Assembly (NCBI GenBank): GCA_003427395.1
Contig: BFEA01000015.1
Span: 274,376-308,792, forward strand
Direction: 5' to 3'
From: Chara braunii
Lineage: Eukaryota; Streptophyta; Charophyceae; Charales; Characeae
Length of the DNA stretch: 34,417 bases
Shown here one piece after another: positions 9,695 to 18,032 of the stretch (position 1 is the first letter of the stretch; each line of letters begins with the position of its first letter). Both the position numbers and the translations under genes were made by a program. The notes below the pieces were generated by a model. That model worked only from the letters and a program-made list of their open reading frames with translations. It was not told the origin of the DNA and made no database searches.

Positions 9695-10043
9695 TTCAGA
9701 GTCCTGATGAGCCATAAAAACAAAAAAAGTACACAAGAAAGGAGTTCCTGAAAATGTGCGGGTCATTTACTTTTTATTTATAAAGGCTAATTCTTTAAGC
9801 CCAACCAATTCACTTACCTGTCGAATCTGGACAGGACAGCAGCTCACTTACTCTGACAAAGCCAACAAATTGCAACACATGGTTTTTAACTTTATATATT
9901 CTCAGGCACGGTGGCGCAGGCCGACCAATCGGTAACATAAAATCCAAAACATATTCTTTCTTCTCCTCACAAAAGTTTTGGGGACTCCAACTTTCCAGAG
10001 ACAAAGCTGACTAGACTGGATCTGCACTAAAGCAAATAAGTTA

Positions 10044-10581
10044 GGCCTGGACCCCACAGGTTTCCGGAAAGGAAAAACTTTGCCGCAGAACATTTCCAGC
10101 ACCCCACAGCCCTCTGCGGAGTCCATGGAAGGGCATTTTCCTCCCAGGAATGGTTTTTCAGGACCCCACAACCCGAATTTTGCGGCGTGGAAAAACGGAA
10201 TTTTTTGTTTTCACATGGTTTCCGGCCCCGAGAAGTATCGCCAGAGCGTTTCTCGCCGCGATTTTGTGCTGACTGGAGAGCGTAGGGAGAGGCAACATCT
10301 TGAATCTTTCCAAGGTTTCCAATTCTCTGCTTTGCACCTTAAGATACGTGCTCGGCCATGCCAAAGGTCCTTGCAACAACTCTTGGACACTCCCCCACCT
10401 TCCTTTTTGGGTTGAATGCCAGGCCACGTTTCCTTCTACAGAAAAACAAGACTCTCGCTTTGCCGCAAAACGCACTCGGCTGTGGGGTCCCTGCAAAATC
10501 ATTGCCAGACTTTCCAAAAATCTTTGCCCGTTTTTCATGGCCAAGCGTCTTTTCCATCCGCAAAGCTGTGGGGTCCAGGCC
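10044..10581. mobile_element. PIF/Harbinger-type MITE, 538 bp
   Basis: Ends are GGCCTGGACCCCACAG (10044) and CTGTGGGGTCCAGGCC (10581), a perfect 16-bp terminal inverted repeat, flanked by direct TTA at 10041-10043 and 10582-10584. TTA duplications and GG-starting TIRs are typical of PIF/Harbinger. The inner DNA repeats the TIR-like word GGACCCCACA (about 10160) and its complement (about 10480), with TTTGCCG segments next to it. Frames inside (e.g. 10300-10827) carry no transposase motif, so it is non-autonomous. A solo TIR copy lies at 26811-26831. Confidence 0.8.
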
Positions 10582-10584
10582 TTA

Positions 10585-11324
10585 GCCTTGAACAGCTTGG
10601 CCCCAACACCCAAGTACATGCGAAGTTGCAACTTTCAGGCGGCCTCTCGAAACTGCAGCAGTACCATCAATCAGTTTGGGTTTCCTAACGAACGTCTTTG
10701 CCCAAACACATCGCACCCCAGTCATAAACGTATAGACGTCTTTAGTAAACAACGTAAATGTATCCACGTACTCACAAACTACACAAGTGTATACACGCTT
10801 TTACAAACTTTTGCTTCAGTCCCATAGACTCAAAATGCAGATGTGTTTTGTTTGCGGTAAGATGGTAGTTTTCCGGTCCTATACAGCCATGACGAGGGTG
10901 CATTTTTTTCAGGAAAATGGAAAGAAGCAGTGGTGGCTTCAATCGTGCTTCACTTCATCTGTTTATAATAAGGCCCTTATTTCAGTCTTTTGCTGAATAC
11001 TGTCTCCTATGTCAAAGCCTCAACAGTGCCCCTAGCTTTTTGTTGTTCATTGCACATGCTATATATCCCTGCAGGCTTCTGGCCATTGTATTTGTGCGTA
11101 CTCACACCACCCTTTTTCCCTGGGTTCGGTAGTAAGCAGGCAAGTGGAAAATGGAAAGAGACGGTCACACAGTAGAGTCTCAATCTTGATGGTCATGTGC
11201 CATACGACTTAGATTGTGCTGGAGAGTCCTCTTTTTTGGACAGTCCTCTTTTGAAGTAGAATGGCAGTCAACCCCCTCGAGAGAGGGCAATCAATCCTGC
11301 TCCCACAACGTTTTTGCGCCGATC
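10585..11324. other. Unassigned region
   Basis: No supported gene or element. Moderately AT-rich with short motif-free frames. Confidence 0.4.
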
Positions 11325-11420
11325 TAGTAAATGGGACACTGGACCCGGTTTCCAGCAGGTGCAGCTCCCCACCAATAGGACTGGAGCCATCTACTAACAG
11401 GGGCATACTATCGGGAGATG
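11325..11420 (+). repeat. Dispersed repeat family R, copy 2
   Basis: Contains CTGGACCCGGTTTCCAGCAG and GCTCCCCACCAATAGG, shared nearly unchanged with 14212-14275 and, inverted, with 7218-7330. The right side ends in GGGAGATGCTCTTACC near 11428. CTGG/CCAG and GCTCC/GGAGC can form small stems. Confidence 0.6.
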
Positions 11421-12315
11421 CTCTTACCACGTCTAGAAGTAGGCCCTCCATGGATGTTCTGTGGTGAAAAAATAATAATGAAACTGTGCCAGGTGGAATC
11501 ACACCACCAGTCCCCCTGCCACTTGCAAATTTGGGGAACCGGTAATTGTCTAGCGACAATCATTTCGGCCTAGTGGTAGCAGTGGGGAGCAAAAAAATGA
11601 AAAACTAATGTGAAAAAATGCCCCAGTTTACCCCAGATTTCGTTTTGCTCTGCTTTTCCTGGATTGACTGGCACCTAATCAAATCTATCTGCGTAATAAT
11701 CGCCATAATTCTTTTCAGATTTATTGCACACTTTTCTAAATATGAAAAAATATCCACAGTTGGTGCGCTTTTCTTGCTAATCTCCACTTTGCATGGCCCT
11801 CCTGGTCCACAGCCCCCCCTGTACCTCGGCATAGACAAGAGCAGCCCAATTTCTGAGGCAGGGAGTGGGGCTCGTGGTTCACATACCTCCAAGTAACAGT
11901 GATCAACTTACGTGCTTTGGTTCCAACATGAAAAGAGGCCTGTAAAAGCTGAACCAGGTTGGCACTCTGCTGAGCAAGTGACAAATCAGTAGAAAAGAAG
12001 GCAATGACAACCACAGACACCATGCGACTTGGAGACCACTATAACTTTCAGGGCGTTTCTTTTCTTTTCTTTTCCATTTTTCACCATCGTCTATCGATCG
12101 TGAGCCTGTTCACAAATTTTCGTTTTAAAATATCCTGAGATTAGGGTTTCCTATGCACCTTCAAAACACCAGGGGGGGGGGGGGAGGAGGGGGAGGCAGT
12201 CTAGAGAATAGTTTGCGGCAGTAGAGCGACTCAAATCTGCCATGGAATGACTTGTAATTCCACGGCCAGTGTTTTACACTTGTATTTACTGAAAATCGAA
12301 GGATTTTAGACCCAA
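11421..12315. other. Unassigned region
   Basis: No supported gene. A small hairpin ATTGTC-TAGC-GACAAT sits at 11545-11560, followed by a lone A-box-like GGCCTAGTGGTAGCAG (11569-11584) without a B box. A G-rich run (12172-12196) is present. Confidence 0.4.
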
Positions 12316-12537
12316 ACCACCATTACCTTTCCCCGCTTGAAAAACAAATATGTGGCTCGGATACGGTCCACCATTACCTTTCCCTGCTTGAAAAACAAAT
12401 ATGTGGCTTGGATACCGTCGTGGTACTGGACCAAAATCGCTGGCAGGGCCAGCCAAAATGAGGCCCACATCAGTTCTTTTCTTTTGGGCACGCAGGGCAT
12501 TTTCAGGCTCGGCTTCAATAGCTGGCCGAGGTACTAG
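12316..12537 (+). mobile_element. TTAA MITE, subfamily A, with duplicated 5' end
   Basis: Begins ACCACCATTACC and ends GAGGTACTAGAC. A 49-bp segment of the 5' end (CCACCATTACCTTTCC, CGCTTGAAAAACAAATATGTGGC) is tandemly repeated at 12318-12366 and 12367-12415. The interior has GCTGGCAGGGCCAGCC and the GGCACGCAGGGCATTTTCAGG hallmark. Flanks (CCAA left, ACAT right) no longer show TTAA, so this is an old copy. The same ACAAATATG block, inverted, is in the copy at 23339-23526. Confidence 0.65.
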
Positions 12538-12577
12538 ACATGCCGGTGCAAAGGAAGCTTCCCACCAACATTTCTTC

Positions 12578-12638
12578 TAGCCCATGGGCATATACCCAAC
12601 CCCAATGAGAGGTGGGTTTGGGCATAAACCCATGGGCT
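12578..12638. repeat. 61-bp foldback hairpin
   Basis: TAGCCCATGGG (12578) with CATA and CCCA is mirrored by TGGG, CATA and CCCATGGGCTA ending at 12638: arms of about 25 bp with two mismatches and a loop of about 8 bases. The ends read TA-GCCCATGGG...CCCATGGGC-TA, so a TA target duplication is possible but cannot be told apart from the palindrome. Confidence 0.6.
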
Positions 12639-13041
12639 AAAAGCCTAAAACAATTTTCCTACTTTGTGCAATAATCTCATTGGCTGCAGCACTCCTTCAA
12701 TCACGGAGTATATGGAGAGTATCATGATCACTGCTGACAGACATTACCTTTCTTGTTCAGAAAGGTGGCAGTTATTCTTTTCACTGCTGTGGGAACATCT
12801 GCCATAGGATCATTCGTGATCTGATAGTTGGGAAGCACTGCTCCCTCATTTCTGGGCATGAGGTCTATATTTCTTTTCTCTTTTGGGCCTTTCTGCTATT
12901 TTTCTCTGCAAAAAGTTGTAATGAACCTGTCGCACATGTCGCCCTGATGTCACACGGGCTTGGGCATAAGTTTAGCCTAGTGCTAGTGGGACCTCCCAAA
13001 AGTAGTTGTGCTGGCTTTTTGGAAAAAGGCCAAGCAGTTGA
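12639..13041. other. Unassigned region
   Basis: About 400 bases without a supported gene or repeat. Confidence 0.4.
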
Positions 13042-13191
13042 ACCACCAGTACTTCCTAAAGCCGTGCCCGTTAACGCGCCACGATTTTAGGAAACATACG
13101 GGCCACTACAGGAGCGCCCAAATTCATCCAACTAGAAACGTTTCTACTCTATTTTTTTCCGCGGCCGATAGCTGGGCCAATTACTGGTGGT
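13042..13191 (+). mobile_element. TTAA MITE, subfamily B, 150 bp
   Basis: ACCACCAGTACTTCCT at the left and ATTACTGGTGGT at the right, flanked by TTGA (13038-13041) and TTAA (13192-13195). The interior GCCCGTTAACGCGCCACGAT, TTTTAGGAAAC, CTACAGGAGCGCCCAAATTC and GAAACGTTTCTACTC is nearly the same in copies 17657-17853 and 24070-24216. Non-coding. Confidence 0.85.
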
Positions 13192-13270
13192 TTAACACAG
13201 GGCAACATAAGGCTTGGCCTGTCGGAGAGTGGTGGCCCTGGAGAGGCAGCACATTTTTTTACTTTTGGGA

Positions 13271-13517
13271 AATTTTCCGACCATTTCTCAATTATGTGTG
13301 TCATCCTTGCGGAGGGGCCATGCTAATCTTCTCTGTATCGTTCCAATGTTAAGCCGCCAGTACACGGCCCCAGCCTTGCTGAAAAGAAAACTCATCGCCT
13401 ACGAAAATTTCGGAGGGCCGGCGCCATAGATAAATTGAATCGGCGGCGGGCAGCCTCCGAAAAGGACCGTGGCCGATAGCTGGATGTAATGGTGGTTTAA
13501 CAGATGTCCCGAAGGAC
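13271..13517 (-). pseudogene. U6 snRNA copy split by a MITE
   Basis: U6 is the catalytic spliceosomal snRNA. On the minus strand 13517-13501 reads GTCCTTCGGGACATCTG (U6 5' stem) and, after a 144-bp MITE, 13350-13271 reads ATTGGAACGATACAGAGAAG, then ATTAGCATGGCCCCTCCGCA, AGGATGACACACATAATTGA and GAAATGGTC. The ACAGAGA box and the AGC triad are intact. The one change in the middle is GCGC to CCGC. The MITE sits between the 5' stem and the ACAGAGA region. The 3' side has AAAATTTCC but no run of four or more T, and no TATA box or plant USE element is seen 5' of the gene, so it is a pseudogene. Confidence 0.88.
13353..13496 (+). mobile_element. TTAA MITE, subfamily C, inserted in U6
   Basis: Starts GCCGCCAGTACACGG and ends GTAATGGTGGT, flanked by exact TTAA at 13349-13352 and 13497-13500. 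Both flanks are U6 sequence, so removal of the element plus one TTAA leaves a continuous U6-like copy. The interior CCCCAGCCTTG and CATCGCCTACGAAAATTTCGG is shared with the arms of the large element at 16185-16651; the right end (GTGGCCGATAGCTGG) is like subfamily B. Confidence 0.88.
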
Positions 13518-14211
13518 GCAGCACAAAATTTTGGCTGTGCCCGTCGACAATTTTTAGCTCTCATCTCCTTCAGCATAAAAATTGAAACAAAAAATAAACG
13601 TCTCAGATTAGTAGAGATTACAGACCGCTGAATATGGGCAAAGCCATAAAAGTAATCGCAAGGCCCAAACAAACAGGAAGGAACAGACAGCAGCAACAGC
13701 ACCCCGCAAAGAGAACATCAGCTGGAACTATGAAGTCAGACGCATCCAAGCAAGCTGGGTCCAGGTACCACGAATGCAGCCATGAGAAGGATAACGCGAC
13801 CAAGCGGTCCACGGTACAAGGGATTCTCACACAACGAGTGATGGACAAGACAGATTCAGATGTACTGGCATACGCTCTCTCCTTATTGTGTTGCTCCCTA
13901 TTGCATTGTATAGCATTGCATTGCATCGTACTCCATTTCATTTGCAGATCCTCGGGCTCCAAGGATCAAGGATGTGGTATGCATGGATATTGATAGGGTA
14001 TAAGGTTTAAAAAGGCACAGACTTAGTAACAAATAACAAAGAACAGGGGGGCTGCTGAATAACGCTGCGCTGATAAATAAAGGGCACTCCAAGACAGGAT
14101 GGGTGATACTGGCAGCTCCATGGGACAGCGGAGCGCCCCGGACTGAGAAGTGAAATGGCCACAGCCCCACGAAACAACAAACAGCAATCCCTGTGTTGAA
14201 AGATGTATCAA
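13518..14211. other. Unassigned region
   Basis: No supported gene. GCATTGTATAGCATTGCATT at 13909-13928 is a short degenerate repeat. Frames of up to 119 residues show no motif. Confidence 0.4.
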
Positions 14212-14275
14212 TGGGACGCTGGACCCGGTTTCCAGCAGGTGCCGCTCCCCACCAATAGATGGAGCAGCCTGACAG
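14212..14275 (+). repeat. Dispersed repeat family R, copy 3
   Basis: AATGGGACGCTGGACCCGGT, TTCCAGCAGGTGCCGCTCCCC and ACCAATAG match 11333-11390 almost base for base. It is followed by a G run at 14281-14297. Confidence 0.6.
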
Positions 14276-14578
14276 GAGGGGTGGGGGGGGGGGGGGAACT
14301 TTAAAAAAGAGAATTAAAAAAAATCACAATGCATATGGGACCCAGTTTCATGCCACTGAATAAGGGCAAAGCCACAGAAAATCCTGGCACATATGGGATG
14401 CATGTGGATGCCACCCCCGAGGCCCAACCCCTACGAGGGTTTGAGCACCAGGAAAATGAGGCTGGTTACAATTCCGGTGCTTAAATATACCCCTCCTCAC
14501 AGTCCAACAGACTGCTGACATGTGTGAGAGGAAAAAGTGCTTCATGTGGATGCGGTACAACTGGCCCAACTGCCTTAA

Positions 14579-14933
14579 ATCACCAGTACGTTTGCCAGCA
14601 ATTTTTCTGCGATGCGGCTGCGTGCATGGTGCAAGTTTCGTCGGCACCAGCCAAAAGAAGGCCCACTCCAGTTCTTTTCATTTTGGTGCACTTCCAGGCT
14701 CAGCAAGGGAAGGATCAAAAGTACTCGTAGTTTCAACCACCAAAACCATCAGTACTTCCAAGGCATTTTTATTCACGGATGGAAACGCTCTGCGTGCCAA
14801 AGAAAAACGAACCGGCACGGGCCTCCTTTTGGCTGCCGCCACCAGGCATTGTGCTCCAGCGATCGAGCCCCGAAAGTTGCAGCGGCATGCAAGCTGCAAC
14901 TTCGAAAAAACGGCTGGGAAACGTACTGGTGAT
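14579..14933 (+). mobile_element. TTAA MITE, subfamily A, 355 bp composite
   Basis: Begins ATCACCAGTACGTTTGCCAG and ends CTGGGAAACGTACTGGTGAT: both ends carry the same variant (T at position 2), so they belong together. Flanked by TTAA at 14575-14578 and 14934-14937. The interior appears to hold a second set of subfamily A sequence (CCATCAGTACTTCC near 14747, GGGCCTCCTTTTGGCTG near 14820), meaning nested insertion or internal duplication. Non-coding. Confidence 0.85.
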
Positions 14934-14937
14934 TTAA

Positions 14938-15502
14938 GGCTATGCTGAAAAACTTCAAAAAAAAGGCATCATGCAAGTACACAGTCAGCGCATACTTTCT
15001 TTTTTCTTTTTAAAAAAAAAAAACAAATACTCACGCTAAGAGTTCACCAATTTCACCGGGTTCAGGTACATTTGGGAAAAGCTGGCAGGAGTACACCCCA
15101 AGTCTTTTCGGTTTCATTCTCATATTTAGGCTTGATATATGCTATCGTTGGAGGTTAATATATGTTTTTCTAAATAATTCCGTCGGATCTACAGAGAGAG
15201 AGAATCTATTTCTGGCAATTTAAGGTGCCAGATGTTGATGCCACGGTTACAGATCCCAGCTTCTCACAGGAGTCACAGCAGCTTTAAACTGCTATGTGCT
15301 TCTGCCAGAGTAGGACTCTCTACCTACCAAATTGCGTCATTTCCATGACAGCGGGGCTCTATTGACCCAATGGCATCATGTATCTTGTTACACATTCCTC
15401 CGCCAGTCGTCACCCCCAGACTCAGTGACTGCCATGGTGTCAGTACTTGACAACAACCTTGTCGTTCGACTTTCTCTTTTCTAAAACGGGGAATGCCCAT
15501 AA
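14938..15502. other. Unassigned region
   Basis: No supported gene or defined element. AT-rich stretches at 14995-15025 and 15120-15180. Confidence 0.4.
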
Positions 15503-15560
15503 GCCACCAGTACGTTTCCCAGCTATTTTGACGCGACACCACAGTTAACATGCCAGGTCC
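15503..15560 (+). mobile_element. TTAA MITE, solo 5' end, subfamily A
   Basis: GCCACCAGTACGTTTCCCAG followed by CTATTTTGACGCGACACC, after ATAA (variant of TTAA). No matching right end was found, so it is a truncated copy; its right limit is approximate. Confidence 0.5.
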
Positions 15561-15903
15561 TCAGGGGCTCAGAAGCAGTTCGGCAGATCTTCCAAAACAA
15601 AACAGCAGCCCCGACAGTTACCACCTTAGCTGGGGAGATGGACGTTATGTGGACCTCATCACGGAAGCTACCTGGCAGTTGTAAGGAGACGGCAGGAACT
15701 TCCGCCGTCCACACTGCACACAGGTGCAACGTCAAGGAAAGTTGCCTAGTGATGCGGCGATTGCTCTGCTCGTTCGAACATTCACAGCCGCTGGGGCTTT
15801 CAAACCGGGTCTTCGCTCAATGCATGCAACACCTACAAACGCCCACACATATGAGAGAGTGACTACTTCCCCTCATCCCGAACTCCAGTACTCGTCTAGT
15901 ACG

Positions 15904-16155
15904 TCTACCTCCACCATCATCACGCAAGCCACATGGCATGTGTTCTTTACTTCGTAAAAGAAAGAGAAAACCAAGGACAGGTACAGACGAGGAGAGAGAG
16001 AGAGAGAGAATACTCCCTCTCACCATCATCTCCACCACTCCTCATCCACCTCCGCCATCATCACACTACCCACATGACGTGCACGTTTTTTTTTATTTGG
16101 TAAAGAAAAAGAAAAAAACAGGGAGAGAGAGCGACTTACACAGCCAGCCAAAAGA
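15904..16155. repeat. Diverged tandem duplication, period about 140 bp
   Basis: 15904-16020 and 16044-16155 share ACCTCCACCATCATCAC, CCACATGRCRTG, TTTRNTTNGTAAARAAAGA, ACAGG and a GAGAGAGAG tract. The second unit is the left arm of the larger inverted repeat 16044-16797. Confidence 0.65.
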
Positions 16156-16797
16156 AAGGCCTAGAGAACATATAGGGGGTTTAAACCGCCAGTACACAGC
16201 TTCATCATCTACGAAATTTTTGGAGTCTCGGAGCTACCGTACCAAAATCATCAGTTTTAGCATCATCATCATCATCCTCATCACTATATGTTAAAAAAAA
16301 ATAAAAAATAAAAAAAAGCTGGCAGCGCCATTTCGTGTATGCAGCCGCAACTTTCCAGTCTCAGCCTCCGGAGCGCAATGGCTGGCGGCACCAGCAAAAA
16401 GGAGACCGAGCAGATTCGTTTTTCTTTGGCATGCAGGGTGTTTCAAGCCCCAGAGAAAACTACCTCGGAACCAGTACACCTGGACCTGACCGCCTTCGAC
16501 TCCACACCAAGCTTTTCCGAACTGCCAGCGGCACACTTTTTGTCATTTTTCCTGGTGCTGCCAGCCATTTTGGTCTGGTAGCCCCGAACCTCCAAAAATT
16601 TCGTAGGTGATGAAAAATTTATCCACAAGGCTGGGGCCGTGTACTAGCGGTTTAAACACCCCTATATGTTTCCGAGGCCTTTTTTTTTGCCTGGCTGTGT
16701 CAGTCGCTCTCTCTCCCTGTTTTCTCTTTTTCTTTACCAAATAAAAAAATATGTGCACGTCATGTGGGTCGTGTGATGATGGTGGAGGTGGATGAAT
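16044..16797. repeat. Large inverted repeat, arms about 205-235 bp
   Basis: Left arm 16044-16249 and right arm 16563-16797 are reverse complements with roughly 85-90 % identity by eye. Shared words: CCCACATGACGTGCAC, TTATTTGGTAAAGAAAAAGA, GGGAGAGAGAGCGACT, AAACATATAGGGG-type sequence and CTACGAAATTTTTGGAG. The similarity runs through the MITE ends at 16185 and 16651 and continues about 140 bp outside them, so the outer parts are not explained by the MITE termini alone. Confidence 0.75.
16185..16651. mobile_element. TTAA MITE, subfamily C, 467 bp with long TIRs
   Basis: ACCGCCAGTACAC at the left and GTGTACTAGCGGT at the right, flanked by exact TTAA at 16181-16184 and 16652-16655. Terminal inverted repeats reach about 65-80 bp. 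The middle holds a subfamily A fragment without ends (about 16317-16480, GCTGGCGGCACCAGCAAAAA and GGCATGCAGGGTGTTTCAAG). No transposase. Confidence 0.8.
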
Positions 16798-16877
16798 TTG
16801 GGCACTCCTGTAGCGGCCCATACGTTTCATAAAATTGTGGCTTGTATACGGGCACGACCTGAGGAAGTACTGGTGGT
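16795..16877 (-). mobile_element. TTAA MITE, subfamily B end, inverted
   Basis: On the minus strand 16877 starts ACCACCAGTACTTCCTCAGG and continues with CGTGCCCGTATAC, ATTTTATGAAACGTATGGGC and CTACAGGAGTGCCCAAATTC. That is subfamily B in reverse, flanked by TTAA at 16878-16881. It then runs into the right arm of the inverted repeat instead of the usual GACTAGAAACG interior, so subfamilies B and C are joined here. Confidence 0.7.
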
Positions 16878-17075
16878 TTAAGCAACCACTCCATCTTTCT
16901 GATGGGTGTAGTTACCACAGGGCATCCATTTTTTCCAGTTGAGGAGCAGGGCACGTATGGGGGTGCAAAAGCTCGAGCATCCCAACTTTGCACGTTTCTT
17001 ACTCCCACAGTGATCTCCCTTGATTTTCATTTTTTTTATTTATTTTTTTATAATTTTTTATTTTTTATTTTTTTT

Positions 17076-17371
17076 AAAGCCCAGGGTGTTGTAACGCTAA
17101 GGACTAGACCTACAGTGATTGCTGGCAGTGGCAGCCGATGGTATCTCCCTTGATTAAAAGCATTCCAAAGAAATAGAAGTATGGATAAAGGGTAGTTCCA
17201 GTGTTAGTGAAAAAAACTTTTTTTTAATTTTAAAGCCCAGGGTGTTGTAGACGCCAAGGACTAGACCTACAGTGATTGCTGGCTGTGGCAGCCGATGCTA
17301 TCTCCCTTGATTAAAAGCATTCCGAAGAAATAGAAGTATGGATGAAGGGTAGTTCCAGTGTTAGTGAAAAA
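17076..17371. repeat. Tandem duplication, period 156 bp
   Basis: 17076-17217 and 17232-17371 are about 95 % alike (AAAGCCCAGGGTGTTGTA, GGACTAGACCTACAGTGATT, GGGTAGTTCCAGTGTTAGTG). Each copy is preceded by a T-rich run. No coding potential. Confidence 0.85.
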
Positions 17372-17656
17372 CACTAGAAAAGTTGAAAGAAACCTCTTTA
17401 CCTGTCAGAAATAGTATGCACTGATCCGATAGGCCCGACCCTTCTCACTGGTAAGGCTGGGGCTGGTGGAAACACCAGGTTTGGGGGAAGCAGTCATTCA
17501 AGAAGAGTAGAACGAGGGAGGCTTCGGGCATGAGAACTCGAAATCGTGAAAGTTGGGGCGCTCGAAGGCTCACTGCAACCACTAGGCTGAACCAAACCCT
17601 GGGATGCACGGACGCTGGCGAAAGTGTCACTAGGCCCTTGGCGTACTGGTGCTTAA

Positions 17657-17853
17657 ACCACCAGTACTTCCTAACAGTCGTGCCCATTAACGCGCCACGA
17701 TTTTAGGACCACCAGTACTTCCTACAGTCGTGCCCATTAACGCGCCACGATTTTAGGAAACATACAGGCTACTACAGGAGCGCCCAAATTCATCCGACTA
17801 GAAACGTTTCTACTCTATTTTTTTCCGCGGCCGATAGCTGGGCCAAGTATGGT
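17657..17853 (+). mobile_element. TTAA MITE, subfamily B, with duplicated 5' end
   Basis: Starts ACCACCAGTACTTCCT after TTAA (17653-17656) and ends CCAAGTATGGT before TTAA (17854-17857). The first about 50 bases (CCACCAGTACTTCCT, CAGTCGTGCCCATTAACGCG, CCACGATTTTAGGA) are present twice, at 17659 and 17708. The TTAA at 17653 is also the right flank of another MITE end (GTACTGGTGC, ending 17652), and the TTAA at 17854 is the left flank of another start (ACCACCAATACTTCCG, from 17858). So at least three elements abut here. Confidence 0.82.
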
Positions 17854-18032
17854 TTAAACCACCAATACTTCCGAGAATTGCGCCTTGTTAATGGCCAGCC
17901 AAAAGAAAAAACGGCGACGTTTCCACTTGACTGAATTTGCACTAGTGGCCCAGGCACGTTATCTCTGGTTTCCTGAAGTCAAATCCCTCTGGGTGGCTAG
18001 CAATCCGCACAACCCGGTTCCTACTGTAGGCT

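Noticed and set aside
9230-9717. Open frames of 66-167 codons across the MITE stack at 9170-9720
   Set aside because: They lie in non-coding MITE copies and combine sequence from abutting elements; similar peptides recur only because the DNA repeats.
10080-10827. Open frames inside and around the Harbinger-type MITE, considered as transposase
   Set aside because: No DDE catalytic pattern or DNA-binding domain, and the element is only 538 bp.
17101-17150. U4 snRNA: GCTGGCAGTGGCAGCCGATGGTATC looks like the U4 5' end (GCAGTGGCAGTATCGTAGCC)
   Set aside because: Only the GCAGTGGCAG word fits, base order afterwards differs, and the same sequence occurs in both units of a tandem duplication without U4 context.
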